Shown here: piece after piece, positions 44,715 to 52,593 of the stretch
Numbering within the stretch: the first letter of the stretch is position 1
How the letters are laid out: every line of letters begins with the position of its first letter
Assembly (NCBI RefSeq): GCF_016757215.1
Contig: NZ_JAESIY010000008.1
Coordinates: 1 to 64,000 of the forward strand
Direction: 5' to 3'
Length of the DNA stretch: 64,000 bases
Source: Fulvivirga sediminis
GTDB taxonomy: Bacteria; Bacteroidota; Bacteroidia; Cytophagales; Cyclobacteriaceae
Program-made: the position numbers and the translations under genes
The notes under the pieces: model-generated
Told to the model about the DNA's origin: nothing
What the model saw: the letters and a program-made list of their open reading frames with translations, nothing else
The model's database searches: none

Positions 44715-45470
44715 ATGAATAAATTTTTAATGTTACTTCTATCACTTTTAATTTTTGAATCATGCAGTAACGAACGGGTAGATTCGGCAGTACTTATAAA
44801 GAACGACTATCTGAAAACAAAGATTAATGAGGCAACTGATAAGCTGAATGATAAGGTGCTTGAAACAGGCAGTTCACCCGCAGGAAAGCGTTTTATTCGG
44901 ATGTGTGAACAATTTTCTAGTAGAACAGACGAACTGATTAAACGAATTTCAAATGACAGTATAATAGAATTATCTGATTTAGATGATCTAATTAGCCTTA
45001 CCCGCTATAAATATGATACTATCAAAGTTGATACAGCATTCATAAAGCAGGCATTTCAGGATTATACAGACAACCCAACGAAGGAATTTGCCACATCATT
45101 ACTATTATTTAACCTCTCAACAATTAACCATGTCAGAGAATTATTTGACAGCTATTTCCTTGCTGTTGACTTCGTCAAACCGATGGTGATTAGTGATGAT
45201 TATACCATTAGGAAAGGCGAGACCTTCAGAGGGAGAGCTATTTCGCAAGCCAAGATGGTGGCAGTAAAATACATATATGAAATTGATGATCCACAAACTG
45301 AAGAGGGGTTTGTAGAGCTACCATCTGAGGCATCAACGAACTATGATGGAATAGTAAGGATTAAAGGTGCCACGGAGGGAACCCACAAAATTAAAATTAG
45401 AGCAACTCAAATATCAGGAGGTAAAGCTCGAAAATTTGAGGAAGAATTTGAGATCACTGTAACGGAGTGA
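44715..45470 (+). CDS. GldM-like lipoprotein
   Basis: 251 residues. The lipoprotein signal is MNKFLMLLLSLLIFESCSNE (lipobox FESC). Residues ~25-150 are helical (DYLKTKINEATDKLNDKVLE, INHVRELFDSYF). Residues ~155-250 are beta-rich and resemble a GldM periplasmic domain (KPMVISDDYTIRKGETFRGR, then GIVRIKGATEGTHKIKIRA). GldM/PorM is the T9SS energy-transducing rod, but it has a transmembrane anchor, not a lipid anchor, and is ~500 residues. This may be a stand-alone relative. The similarity is pattern-level. A weak stem (45462-45480) covers its stop. Confidence 0.5.
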   Translation: MNKFLMLLLSLLIFESCSNERVDSAVLIKNDYLKTKINEATDKLNDKVLETGSSPAGKRFIRMCEQFSSRTDELIKRISNDSIIELSDLDDLISLTRYKYDTIKVDTAFIKQAFQDYTDNPTKEFATSLLLFNLSTINHVRELFDSYFLAVDFVKPMVISDDYTIRKGETFRGRAISQAKMVAVKYIYEIDDPQTEEGFVELPSEASTNYDGIVRIKGATEGTHKIKIRATQISGGKARKFEEEFEITVTE

Positions 45471-45627
45471 TGCGCTCCGTTTCAGCTTGCATTTAGATAT
45501 TTTCTATCTTTAAATATTCACCATGGGCTTTATGATAAAAAGGGGTAAATTGACCCTCAAGAATAAGGTTGGTTATGTGTTACTACTGCAATTGTGGTGA
45601 GGAGTACTGTACAATAAGAGATTTATA

Positions 45628-46374
45628 ATGAATAAATTATTAATAATCGTTTTCATACTTACTCTAAGTTGTTCTCCAAGAGAAGGTGAGCAAAAAACAG
45701 GACTTCTTTCCTACTTTTTCAATATATCGGATACAGAAAATGCTGGTGTAAATGATGTAGTTGGGTTCTACGGTGGATATTGTGAGTATTCCATAGGAAG
45801 TAGCTTTAATGCAAGGAAGAGTGATACCAAATACTTTGAGCTTAAGATTTCTAAAAGTGAAGGTTTAGCAAAGTATGCGGACAATCTTGGCTTTGTGGCT
45901 AACAATGTAGCCTATCGTTTTTATCGAAACCTCAATAAGGAAGAGCGCCAGGAATATACTCACATCAACCCTATAATAGTATTGCCTGAAAACACGGAAA
46001 ATAAGTTTGAGATTAGTACATGGGAGCTTGAGATAGTAGATCAAAAAATGGTATTTGTAGACAGTATTGTAAATATTATCAGGCAAAAGAAATTTGATGA
46101 TTTAAGGCCTATGCTTAATGACTCATCTCTGGTTTCATATGATAAAAATGAACTTATTGAAAATTTAAAGAAATATGATTCACAGTTCGGTAATGTAACC
46201 GATGAGGGATTCAGGATCTTTGGCTATAGTTTTAGGCCTCTAAACGACAAGGGTGATGACATTTTATTTATAGTAGGAGTAATTATGCGAGATATTCAGG
46301 CTAATGAATTTACAGTGGCGGTTAACCCTTATTCGGAAAAGAAAGAAATACTATTGCTTAGATACGAAATGTAA
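45628..46374 (+). CDS. lipoprotein of unknown function
   Basis: 248 residues. Signal peptide MNKLLIIVFILTLSCSPRE with lipobox TLSC. The mature protein has mixed strands and helices with no family I recognise. It follows the GldM-like lipoprotein in the same inter-repeat segment (copies A to B), with a 157-bp gap, and the two signal peptides look alike at the start. A tiny Cys-rich frame ends on its start codon (TAATG); see findings. Confidence 0.6.
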   Translation: MNKLLIIVFILTLSCSPREGEQKTGLLSYFFNISDTENAGVNDVVGFYGGYCEYSIGSSFNARKSDTKYFELKISKSEGLAKYADNLGFVANNVAYRFYRNLNKEERQEYTHINPIIVLPENTENKFEISTWELEIVDQKMVFVDSIVNIIRQKKFDDLRPMLNDSSLVSYDKNELIENLKKYDSQFGNVTDEGFRIFGYSFRPLNDKGDDILFIVGVIMRDIQANEFTVAVNPYSEKKEILLLRYEM

Positions 46375-46378
46375 TCTG

Positions 46379-46480
46379 AATAAAAATTACCATTAGCATT
46401 TGTAATGCCAGTTTACCCAGAAGCAATGTAAATGCCCGGAGGATAAAATCGAAATTTCCAATTTTTACACTAATCCGAGT
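46379..46480 (+). repeat. dispersed structured repeat, copy B
   Basis: Core CATTAGCATTTGTAATGCCA, then GTTTACCCAGAAGC, then AATGTAAATGCCCGGAGG and ATAAAATCGAAATT. GCATTTGTAATGC forms a 5-bp-stem hairpin. It starts 5 bp after a stop codon. Similarity with copy A continues to the next gene (ACACTAATC near the end, then AATAGA(A)GAGA just before the ATG). Confidence 0.78.
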
Positions 46481-46501
46481 TTAGAAAACGAATAGAAGAG
46501 A

Positions 46502-47122
46502 ATGCAATCTGAAATTATCATATATCAATCAGACGATGGGCTCACTAAAATTGAAACCCGGTTAGAAAATGAAACCTTTTGGCTGACTCAGGCACAAATG
46601 GCTGAGCTTTTTCAAAAGGGACGCAGTACTATCACTGAACACATCAATAACATTTTTAAAGAAGGAGAATTGGAAGAAGCACTGGTGTGTCGGGAGTTCC
46701 GACATACCACTCAACATGGAGCTATTGAGGGAAAGACGCAAGAAAAGTCAGTCAAGCATTACAATTTAGACGTCATTATTTCAGTTGGATATCGTGTAAA
46801 AAGTCTTCAAGGTACCAAGTTCAGACAATGGGCAACGGCTCGTTTGCGAGAGTACATTGTGAAAGGCTTTACCATGAACGATGAACTGCTCAAAGAAGCG
46901 GGTGGAGGTAATTATTTTGATGAATTACTAGCTCGCATAAGAGATATCCGTTCGTCAGAAAAAGTCTTTTGGCGAAAAGTGCTAGACATCTACTCCACAA
47001 GTATAGACTATGATCCTAAGGCAGACCTTTCACAGACCTTTTTTAAAACCGTGCAAAATAAAATGCATTGGGCTGCTCACGGACAAACAGCTGCCGAAGT
47101 GATTTATCAGAGAATTTTCTGA
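46502..47122 (+). pseudogene. truncated RhuM family gene
   Basis: 206 residues. The N-terminal part is typical RhuM (virulence protein/death-on-curing-associated): WLTQAQMAELFQKGRSTITE, EKSVKHYNLDVIISVGYRVK, GTKFRQWATARLREYIVKGF, then MHWAAHGQTAAEVIYQRIF and a stop. Family members normally continue after AAEVIYQRA for roughly another 100-130 residues, so the C-terminus is missing, with an abrupt stop two residues later. It may still encode a DNA-binding-like fragment. It is likely a decayed mobile or accessory gene. Confidence 0.72.
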
Positions 47123-47207
47123 ACTTTTAGTTTTCTAATGCCGTCTAAGCTAATTTTATAAACAGTTAATTCAAATCTCATTGCTACGGGAAGCAGTGAT
47201 TTTAATT

Positions 47208-47651
47208 ATGGAGACCTCACAGATAATAGCAGATCTAACATCTCAGGAAGCCGAAGGAGTCAGAAGAGGTGGTTGGTTTGTAATAACCAATTCTCAAAAT
47301 GAAAGGATAATAAAACCCCTTATTCCATATTTACCTGTAATAGCTTCTAAAGCCCAAGGTTTAAAGCTGGGTGGCGGATTTGCACCAAATTCAAGATTTG
47401 GTGAGTATGCAATTAAGGTTATCGAACATTACAGTAAGAATAACGGCTGTTCCTGCTCGTTATTTCCGACTATCGGGCTTGATCTAAACCCTGAAAAAGA
47501 ATACAACAATATAGCTGTTCTCAAAACCGTCAAAATTGAGGATAAATGGATTGATTACTATCTGGTAAATTGTAATAAGTGTGGGCAATTGTTCAAGGTG
47601 TTTGAACGAATGGGGCATTGGGTTTTTTATGAATGGAAGAGGCTGGATTAA
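47208..47651 (+). CDS. hypothetical protein with two Cys pairs
   Basis: 147 residues from ATG 47208 (a TTG nine codons upstream is possible). No signal peptide. It contains GCSCSLFPTIGLDLNPEKEY and a C-terminal VNCNKCGQLFKVFERMGHW, which could form a CxC/CxxC zinc site. The C-terminal aromatic-rich WVFYEWKRLD and the small size recall polymorphic-toxin immunity proteins, but there is no toxin gene adjacent, so this is only a suggestion. It sits between repeat copies B and C after the truncated RhuM gene. Confidence 0.55.
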   Translation: METSQIIADLTSQEAEGVRRGGWFVITNSQNERIIKPLIPYLPVIASKAQGLKLGGGFAPNSRFGEYAIKVIEHYSKNNGCSCSLFPTIGLDLNPEKEYNNIAVLKTVKIEDKWIDYYLVNCNKCGQLFKVFERMGHWVFYEWKRLD

Positions 47652-47690
47652 AATTATACATTACGGTGATAAGTAAGTATTAGCTAATCT

Positions 47691-47806
47691 GTCTTTAGCT
47701 ATCCCGCAAATCCATTCCGACATAAATTTTCATAAGCATTTGCAATGCTAGTTTGATAGCAGGCATTGTAAATGCCTGGAGATAAAATCGCAATGCAATT
47801 GTGATT
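47691..47806 (+). repeat. dispersed structured repeat, copy C
   Basis: Begins TTAGCTATCCCGCAAATCCATT (shared with copy D), followed by TTCATAAGCATTTGCAATGC, TAGTTT, and a perfect hairpin GGCATTGTAAATGCC (47762-47776), then GGAGATAAAATCGCAAT. It starts about 40 bp after the previous stop. Confidence 0.8.
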
Positions 47807-47904
47807 TATATGGATTTTAAAATTATATATTTAATTTTATTAATTAAAATATAATAATATTGTTTTTTTACGTGTTTTATAATAAAATTTTAATAAGTCT
47901 TATT

Positions 47905-48396
47905 ATGAAATTATTTCTCTACATAGTACTTATTCTATCTACTTCACTAAATTCTCTAGCTCAGGAAAAGACTTTAGCCCCTGTTGAATCTATAAATGGC
48001 ATTATTGGTGAACTACTTGATCAGATAACCATAGAAAAAGGGGAGAAGATGGATACTGCAGCAATTAGAAATTTATTTCACCCGTCTGCCATACTTACAG
48101 TTGCAGATGCTTCAAATGCTGAAACCGTTCCACTTGATGACTTTCTTAGCCTCTTGAAAGACCCTTACTATGAACAAGGATACCTTGAAAAGGAAATTCA
48201 TAAGGTTGTAGATGAATACAATGGAATAGCACAAGTATTCCAGAGTTTTTATGGTAAAGACTCTGAAGGATCTGAGGAAAAAGGAATAAATAGCTATCAA
48301 TTGACCTATTATGGTGGACGTTGGTGGATAGTTAGCCTTTTATGGACAATAGAATCTGATAAAGCTGAAATACCTGCAAAGTATGTGGGGAAATAG
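47905..48396 (+). CDS. secreted NTF2/SnoaL-like protein
   Basis: 163 residues from ATG 47905. Signal peptide MKLFLYIVLILSTSLNSLAQ. The mature part follows the NTF2-like pattern: an N-terminal helix, DTAAIRNLFHPSAILTVADA, a helix with PLDDFLSLL, then strands ending YQLTYYGGRWWIVSLLWTIE. Such folds are used both by enzymes and binding proteins, so function stays open. The frame extends 15 codons upstream to another ATG, but the signal peptide indicates the internal start. It lies alone between repeat copies C and D. Confidence 0.72.
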   Translation: MKLFLYIVLILSTSLNSLAQEKTLAPVESINGIIGELLDQITIEKGEKMDTAAIRNLFHPSAILTVADASNAETVPLDDFLSLLKDPYYEQGYLEKEIHKVVDEYNGIAQVFQSFYGKDSEGSEEKGINSYQLTYYGGRWWIVSLLWTIESDKAEIPAKYVGK

Positions 48397-48459
48397 TCAT
48401 AAAGTTGACCCCTGAATGCTAAAATAAATGTGCGAGTATAGTCTCCATTGTATCTATGC

Positions 48460-48590
48460 GCTTTAGCTAGCACGCAATTCCATTACCCCATAAATTTTCA
48501 TTGACATTCGTAATGCCAGTTTATTAGAGGAATTGCAAATGCCCAGAAGGTATAATCGTAATCCCATTGCGATCTGGTTGGATAGAATCC
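48460..48590 (+). repeat. dispersed structured repeat, copy D
   Basis: TTTAGCTAGCACGCAATTCCATT, then ATTTTCATTGACATTCGTAATGCC, AGTTTATTAGAGG, AATTGCAAATGCCC, and ATAATCGTAATCCCATTGCGATCTGGTTGGAT. The outer CGCAAT (48474-48479) and ATTGCG (48566-48571) are inverted. It follows the NTF2-like gene by ~65 bp. A minus-strand frame of 66 codons crosses it but has no coding character. Confidence 0.78.
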
Positions 48591-48853
48591 TGGTGCTTTA
48601 CAGTGAAAGAGGTGTGTAATTTCTATAACGGAGAGAATGCTTGTTTTGGAGCTATTTAATCTGCAGTGTGTAAGGTGAAAAATAGGTGTTTGGTGCAAGC
48701 TATTGGTTTACTGTAGGTTAAAAAAAATCCTAAATTAATCGCTCTTAGAATCAATCAATTAGGTTTTGTTGGTAATTATGGCCTTAATTATTCTGGCTGA
48801 TTTAATTAGCTTTGTCGCTTTAGATTAATTTTTTCACCTAAACTCAGTTACAA
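48591..48853. other. intergenic region after the repeat array, with a -7 element
   Basis: No gene is visible in these ~260 bp. The AT-rich right part contains TAGCTTTG at 48807-48814 (TAnnTTTG), 39 bp before the metalloprotease ATG, likely its promoter. A TTTG at 48765-48768 is too far away (38 nt) to be its -33 box. Confidence 0.45.
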
Positions 48854-49648
48854 ATGATTGTTACAATCAAAAGGTATTTTAATGCCTACAAGTATCTATC
48901 CCTTATCTTATTTTTCGGACTCTACTCTTGTGCGGAAGAAGGGGAAGTTAAACCCAACATCGATGACAAGCTACCATCAGATAAGTTGGAAAAATATTAC
49001 TCTTATTTAAAAGAGACTGGCCTTAAAGAAAGTGAATTTGCTTACAATGAAGCAGCTCAGGCGTTTATAATTGGTGGAGATGTGGTTATGCCTCTTACCC
49101 ATATAGATGCATACTTGGAAGGGGGTAAAAATCCATCAAAAGTGGCTAAGGAGGCTCAAAAAAGGACTCAATATTTAGTGAATAGCAGGCAAGGTAGAGA
49201 TATTAGGGTTTATATACATCCTAATGTGCCTGCAGGATGGCGCAAGGCAACAGTTAGCGCTATGAAGGAGTGGACCAACGTGGAAGATTGTTTTATTTCT
49301 TTCAGAGAGGTGAGCAGTAGTAACGACTATGATGTATTGGTAAGTGTAGAGCCTACTTCAACTTTTGATGAGAATACAGTAGCTTACGCTTTTTATCCTT
49401 ACAATGGTTATGCAGGAAATTGGGTTAAGATTAATCCTAAGTTTAATAATTATTCTGCCTCTTATAAAAAGAATACTATGGGGCATGAGTTAGGACATAC
49501 CATTGGACTAGCACATCCATCAGATGACACTGGCATCTACATAGAAGGAACTCCTTATATGGATGATAATTCTATTATGTATAGCTGGGTTGATCGTAAT
49601 TTTAGACTTACTGATGGTGACCGAAAAGCAGTTCAAATTCTGTACTAA
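48854..49648 (+). CDS. M57/matrixin-like zinc metalloprotease lipoprotein
   Basis: 264 residues. The lipoprotein signal YLSLILFFGLYSCAEEG has Cys26, followed by acidic residues, a pattern often seen on surface-exposed Bacteroidota lipoproteins. The zincin motif HELGHTIGLAH (H211, E212, H215, H221) is followed by SIMYSWVDRNFRLTDGDRKA with a Met-turn-like SIMY. This is the pattern of peptidase M57 (dual-action HEIGH) and matrixins. It likely acts on extracellular proteins. There is its own promoter and terminator. Confidence 0.88.
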   Translation: MIVTIKRYFNAYKYLSLILFFGLYSCAEEGEVKPNIDDKLPSDKLEKYYSYLKETGLKESEFAYNEAAQAFIIGGDVVMPLTHIDAYLEGGKNPSKVAKEAQKRTQYLVNSRQGRDIRVYIHPNVPAGWRKATVSAMKEWTNVEDCFISFREVSSSNDYDVLVSVEPTSTFDENTVAYAFYPYNGYAGNWVKINPKFNNYSASYKKNTMGHELGHTIGLAHPSDDTGIYIEGTPYMDDNSIMYSWVDRNFRLTDGDRKAVQILY

Positions 49649-49671
49649 GAGAAGAGCGTAGCTTAATATAG

Positions 49672-49706
49672 AAGGCCATTCAAATCATTCTTGAATGGCC
49701 TTTTTT
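49672..49706 (+). terminator. intrinsic terminator after the metalloprotease
   Basis: A 12-bp perfect stem AAGGCCATTCAA / TTGAATGGCCTT (49672-49683 and 49691-49702), 7-nt loop, then six T (49701-49706). The ~250 bp from here to the next start are AT-rich and hold nothing I recognise. Confidence 0.9.
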
Positions 49707-49955
49707 ATGATGCTTAGTGGCATTTTGTTCTGTATTATTTCGGGTTCTGAATGCTATAGAAAGGGGTGCATTTCTTCTCAAAAAGTATTTTAAAGGCAAT
49801 GAAAAATTAACTCGATTCACTTCCGTGTGACTATCATGTTAAAATGAGTTTTCTGTAAGTTTTTAGTATTCAATGTTTTATAATTTATAACAACTGAGGG
49901 TATGATAAATTTGAGTGATAGAGTAATAAATATTATCTTTAGAAAAATATTGAAT

Positions 49956-52376
49956 ATGAAAATATTACAATTTAATTTAACCTTAACGCTGCTATTTTTT
50001 AGTTTTATTGCAATAGCACAAAAATACGATAGAACTGATTATGGCATTAAGACTTCAATACATTCTATTGATGTAGAAATACAAGTTTATAGTCCCACAA
50101 CTATCAGAGTCATAAAATATCCTCGTGGAGATAGCTTTGATAAACAAAGCCTTTCGGTAACTCAAACTCCTGATAATACTAAATTTAGTATTAAAGAGGT
50201 GGATAAAGGCTTGCTTCTTGATACTAAAGCATTGCAGGTAATGCTAGATCTTAAAAGTGGTCGCATATCCTTTATTAGGCAAGGTACACCGATTTTAAGT
50301 GAAAAGGAACAAGGTGTTTCATTGGTTGATTTTGATGATGCGGGAACTAAAACATATACCGTTTCTCAATCATTTGTTCTCAATAAAAGTGAAGCTATTT
50401 ATGGCCTTGGGCAACAGCAAGAAGGGCTTATGTCAAAACGTGGTGCTGAATTAAGAATGATACAAGGTAATACTGATGATTACATTCCTTTTTTTCAATC
50501 TAACAAAGGTTATGGCATATTTTGGGATAATTACTCTCCAACTACCTTTAAAGATACCCAAGATAGTACATGCTTCAAATCAGATGTAGGAGACGGGATC
50601 GATTATTATTTTATCTATGGCGGTAATGCTGATGGCGTAATTGCAGGTATGAGAAACCTTACCGGTCAAGCTCCTATGTTTCCTTTATGGACTTATGGAT
50701 TTTGGCAAAGCCGAGAGCGATATAAAAGTCAGGATGAGCTGGTTGGCGTTGTTAAAAAATATAGAGAATTAGGTATACCTCTTGATGGTATTATACAAGA
50801 TTGGCAATACTGGGGCAGTAATTATCTGTGGAATGCTATGGATTTTCTAAATATTAGATTTTATGATCCTCAAAAAATGGTAAATGATGTTCATGAATTG
50901 AATGCACACATGATTATTTCTATCTGGAATTCATTTGGGCCGAAGACAAAACAATATAATGAGCTAGACAGTATGCAAGCATTATTTAATTTTGAAACCT
51001 GGCCACAATCTGGTATAGAAGGTTGGCCGCCACGCATGGATTATCCTTCAGGAGTAAAAGTATATGATGCCTATAACCCTGCCGCTCGTGATATTTACTG
51101 GAAATATTTGGACAAAGGCATCTTCTCACTAGGCATGGATGGCTGGTGGATTGATTCATCGGAACCCGACCATTTGAATGCGAAGCCCTCTGATTATGAT
51201 ACCAAAACATATTTAGGTTCATTTAGAAAAGTGCGTAATGCTTTTCCCTTAATGACGGTAGGTGGTGTGGCCGAGCATCAGCTATCTCAAACTAAAGACA
51301 AGCGAGTTTTCATTCTTACCCGTTCGGCCTTTGCTGGTCAGCAGCGTTATGGTGCTAACTTATGGTCTGGAGATGTAGTAGCTTCGTGGAAAGCGTTGCG
51401 AAATCAAATATCTGCCGGATTGAACGTGTCTTTATCAGGTATACCACAATGGAATAGTGATGTAGGAGGCTTCTTTTTATGGAAATTTAATAACCCACTT
51501 CAAAACCCTGATTACCGCGAACTTCATGTTCGTTGGATGCAATTTGGTGCATTTTGCCCAATGATGCGCTCTCACGGAGAAGGTTATCCTCGTGAAATCT
51601 ATCAGTTTGGTGAAAAAGGAAATCCTACTTATGATGCTATTGAGAAATACATCAAGTTGAGATATCATTTATTGCCATATATTTATTCAACGTCATGGGA
51701 GGTTACTGCACATCAATCAAGCATGATGAGAGCCCTTGTGATGGACTTTGCTCATGATGAGAAAGCGCTAGATATTAATGATGAATTTATGCTGGGCAGT
51801 TCTTTGTTAGTGAATCCTATAACTGAGTCTATGTATACAAAGAAGAAAGCTCAGGGCGAGGATTCGGTAATGGTAGAAGATTTTAGTGAGGTTAAAACCA
51901 AAGAGGTTTATTTACCCAAAGGAGCTGATTGGGTTGACTTTTGGACAGGGGTAAAGCATAATGGCGGACAAACGGTGCAAAAGAATGTTCCGCTGGATAT
52001 AATTCCTTTATTTGTGCGAGCGGGTTCAATTTTACCTTGGGGGCCTGATGTTCAGTATGCTACAGAGAAAAAATGGGACAACCTTGAAATTCGTATTTAT
52101 GAAGGCGCCGATGGAGAATTTACGCTATATGAAGATGAATTTGATAACTATAATTATGAAAAAGGACAGTATTCGACCATTTCTTTTCGATGGGATGATA
52201 AGCGCAAAACGCTGACTATAGGCGATTGTAAGGGTGTTTTTCCTGGTATGATTAAGTCTCGTAAGTTTAACATCGTTTTTGTGAGTGAAAAAGCTGGGAC
52301 TGGGCTTAGCTTATCTGAAAAATATGATAACGTAATAAGTTACAGTGGCAAGAAAATCACCATAAAAAGGAAGTAG
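49956..52376 (+). CDS. glycoside hydrolase family 31 (alpha-glucosidase/alpha-xylosidase type)
   Basis: 806 residues from ATG 49956, whose product starts with a signal peptide (MKILQFNLTLTLLFFSFIAI, cleaved after IAQ); an upstream ATG at 49902 adds 18 residues and spoils it. Domains: N-terminal beta-sandwich, TIM barrel with FWQSRERYKSQDELVGVVKK and nucleophile D400 in GWWIDSSEPD, LWSGDVVASW with the expected acid/base Asp, NSDVGGFF, and a C-terminal DUF5110 sheet (IRIYEGADGEFTLYEDEFDN). It removes alpha-linked glucose or xylose from glycans in the periplasm. No SusC/SusD pair is nearby. Confidence 0.93.
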   Translation: MKILQFNLTLTLLFFSFIAIAQKYDRTDYGIKTSIHSIDVEIQVYSPTTIRVIKYPRGDSFDKQSLSVTQTPDNTKFSIKEVDKGLLLDTKALQVMLDLKSGRISFIRQGTPILSEKEQGVSLVDFDDAGTKTYTVSQSFVLNKSEAIYGLGQQQEGLMSKRGAELRMIQGNTDDYIPFFQSNKGYGIFWDNYSPTTFKDTQDSTCFKSDVGDGIDYYFIYGGNADGVIAGMRNLTGQAPMFPLWTYGFWQSRERYKSQDELVGVVKKYRELGIPLDGIIQDWQYWGSNYLWNAMDFLNIRFYDPQKMVNDVHELNAHMIISIWNSFGPKTKQYNELDSMQALFNFETWPQSGIEGWPPRMDYPSGVKVYDAYNPAARDIYWKYLDKGIFSLGMDGWWIDSSEPDHLNAKPSDYDTKTYLGSFRKVRNAFPLMTVGGVAEHQLSQTKDKRVFILTRSAFAGQQRYGANLWSGDVVASWKALRNQISAGLNVSLSGIPQWNSDVGGFFLWKFNNPLQNPDYRELHVRWMQFGAFCPMMRSHGEGYPREIYQFGEKGNPTYDAIEKYIKLRYHLLPYIYSTSWEVTAHQSSMMRALVMDFAHDEKALDINDEFMLGSSLLVNPITESMYTKKKAQGEDSVMVEDFSEVKTKEVYLPKGADWVDFWTGVKHNGGQTVQKNVPLDIIPLFVRAGSILPWGPDVQYATEKKWDNLEIRIYEGADGEFTLYEDEFDNYNYEKGQYSTISFRWDDKRKTLTIGDCKGVFPGMIKSRKFNIVFVSEKAGTGLSLSEKYDNVISYSGKKITIKRK

Positions 52377-52550
52377 AAGAAGGTTTAATTATAAAGGCGG
52401 ATTCATAATAACCGTTCTTCATGTTGCTTTTAGAGTGGCATATGAATACTTAGTTGAGTGAATAATGTTACTGTTTAAAGCGAAGATTCTGATTTGTCTA
52501 AATAGATCAAGGTTATCCTCAGATTTTTACAAGTCATTTTAAACATATGA

Positions 52551-52582
52551 AAAAGCCTCTGAAATTGTTCAGAGGCTTTTTT
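52551..52582. terminator. bidirectional intrinsic terminator
   Basis: A 12-bp stem AAAAGCCTCTGA / TCAGAGGCTTTT (52551-52562 and 52569-52580), loop AATTGT. It separates the GH31 gene from the convergent S8 protease. Its core AAAGCCTCTG is repeated in the hairpin after the paralogous protease (53887-53914). Confidence 0.85.
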
Positions 52583-52593
52583 GATAATGAAGT

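Noticed and set aside
48498-48698. Minus-strand 66-codon frame
   Set aside because: It runs across repeat copy D and non-coding sequence, with Cys/His/Trp-rich composition unlike real neighbours.
43310-48853. Classical integron cassette array
   Set aside because: The repeats are cassette-like, but I could not find consistent RYYYAAC and GTTRRRY core sites in each copy and there is no integrase gene in the window. I therefore kept the neutral term structured repeat.
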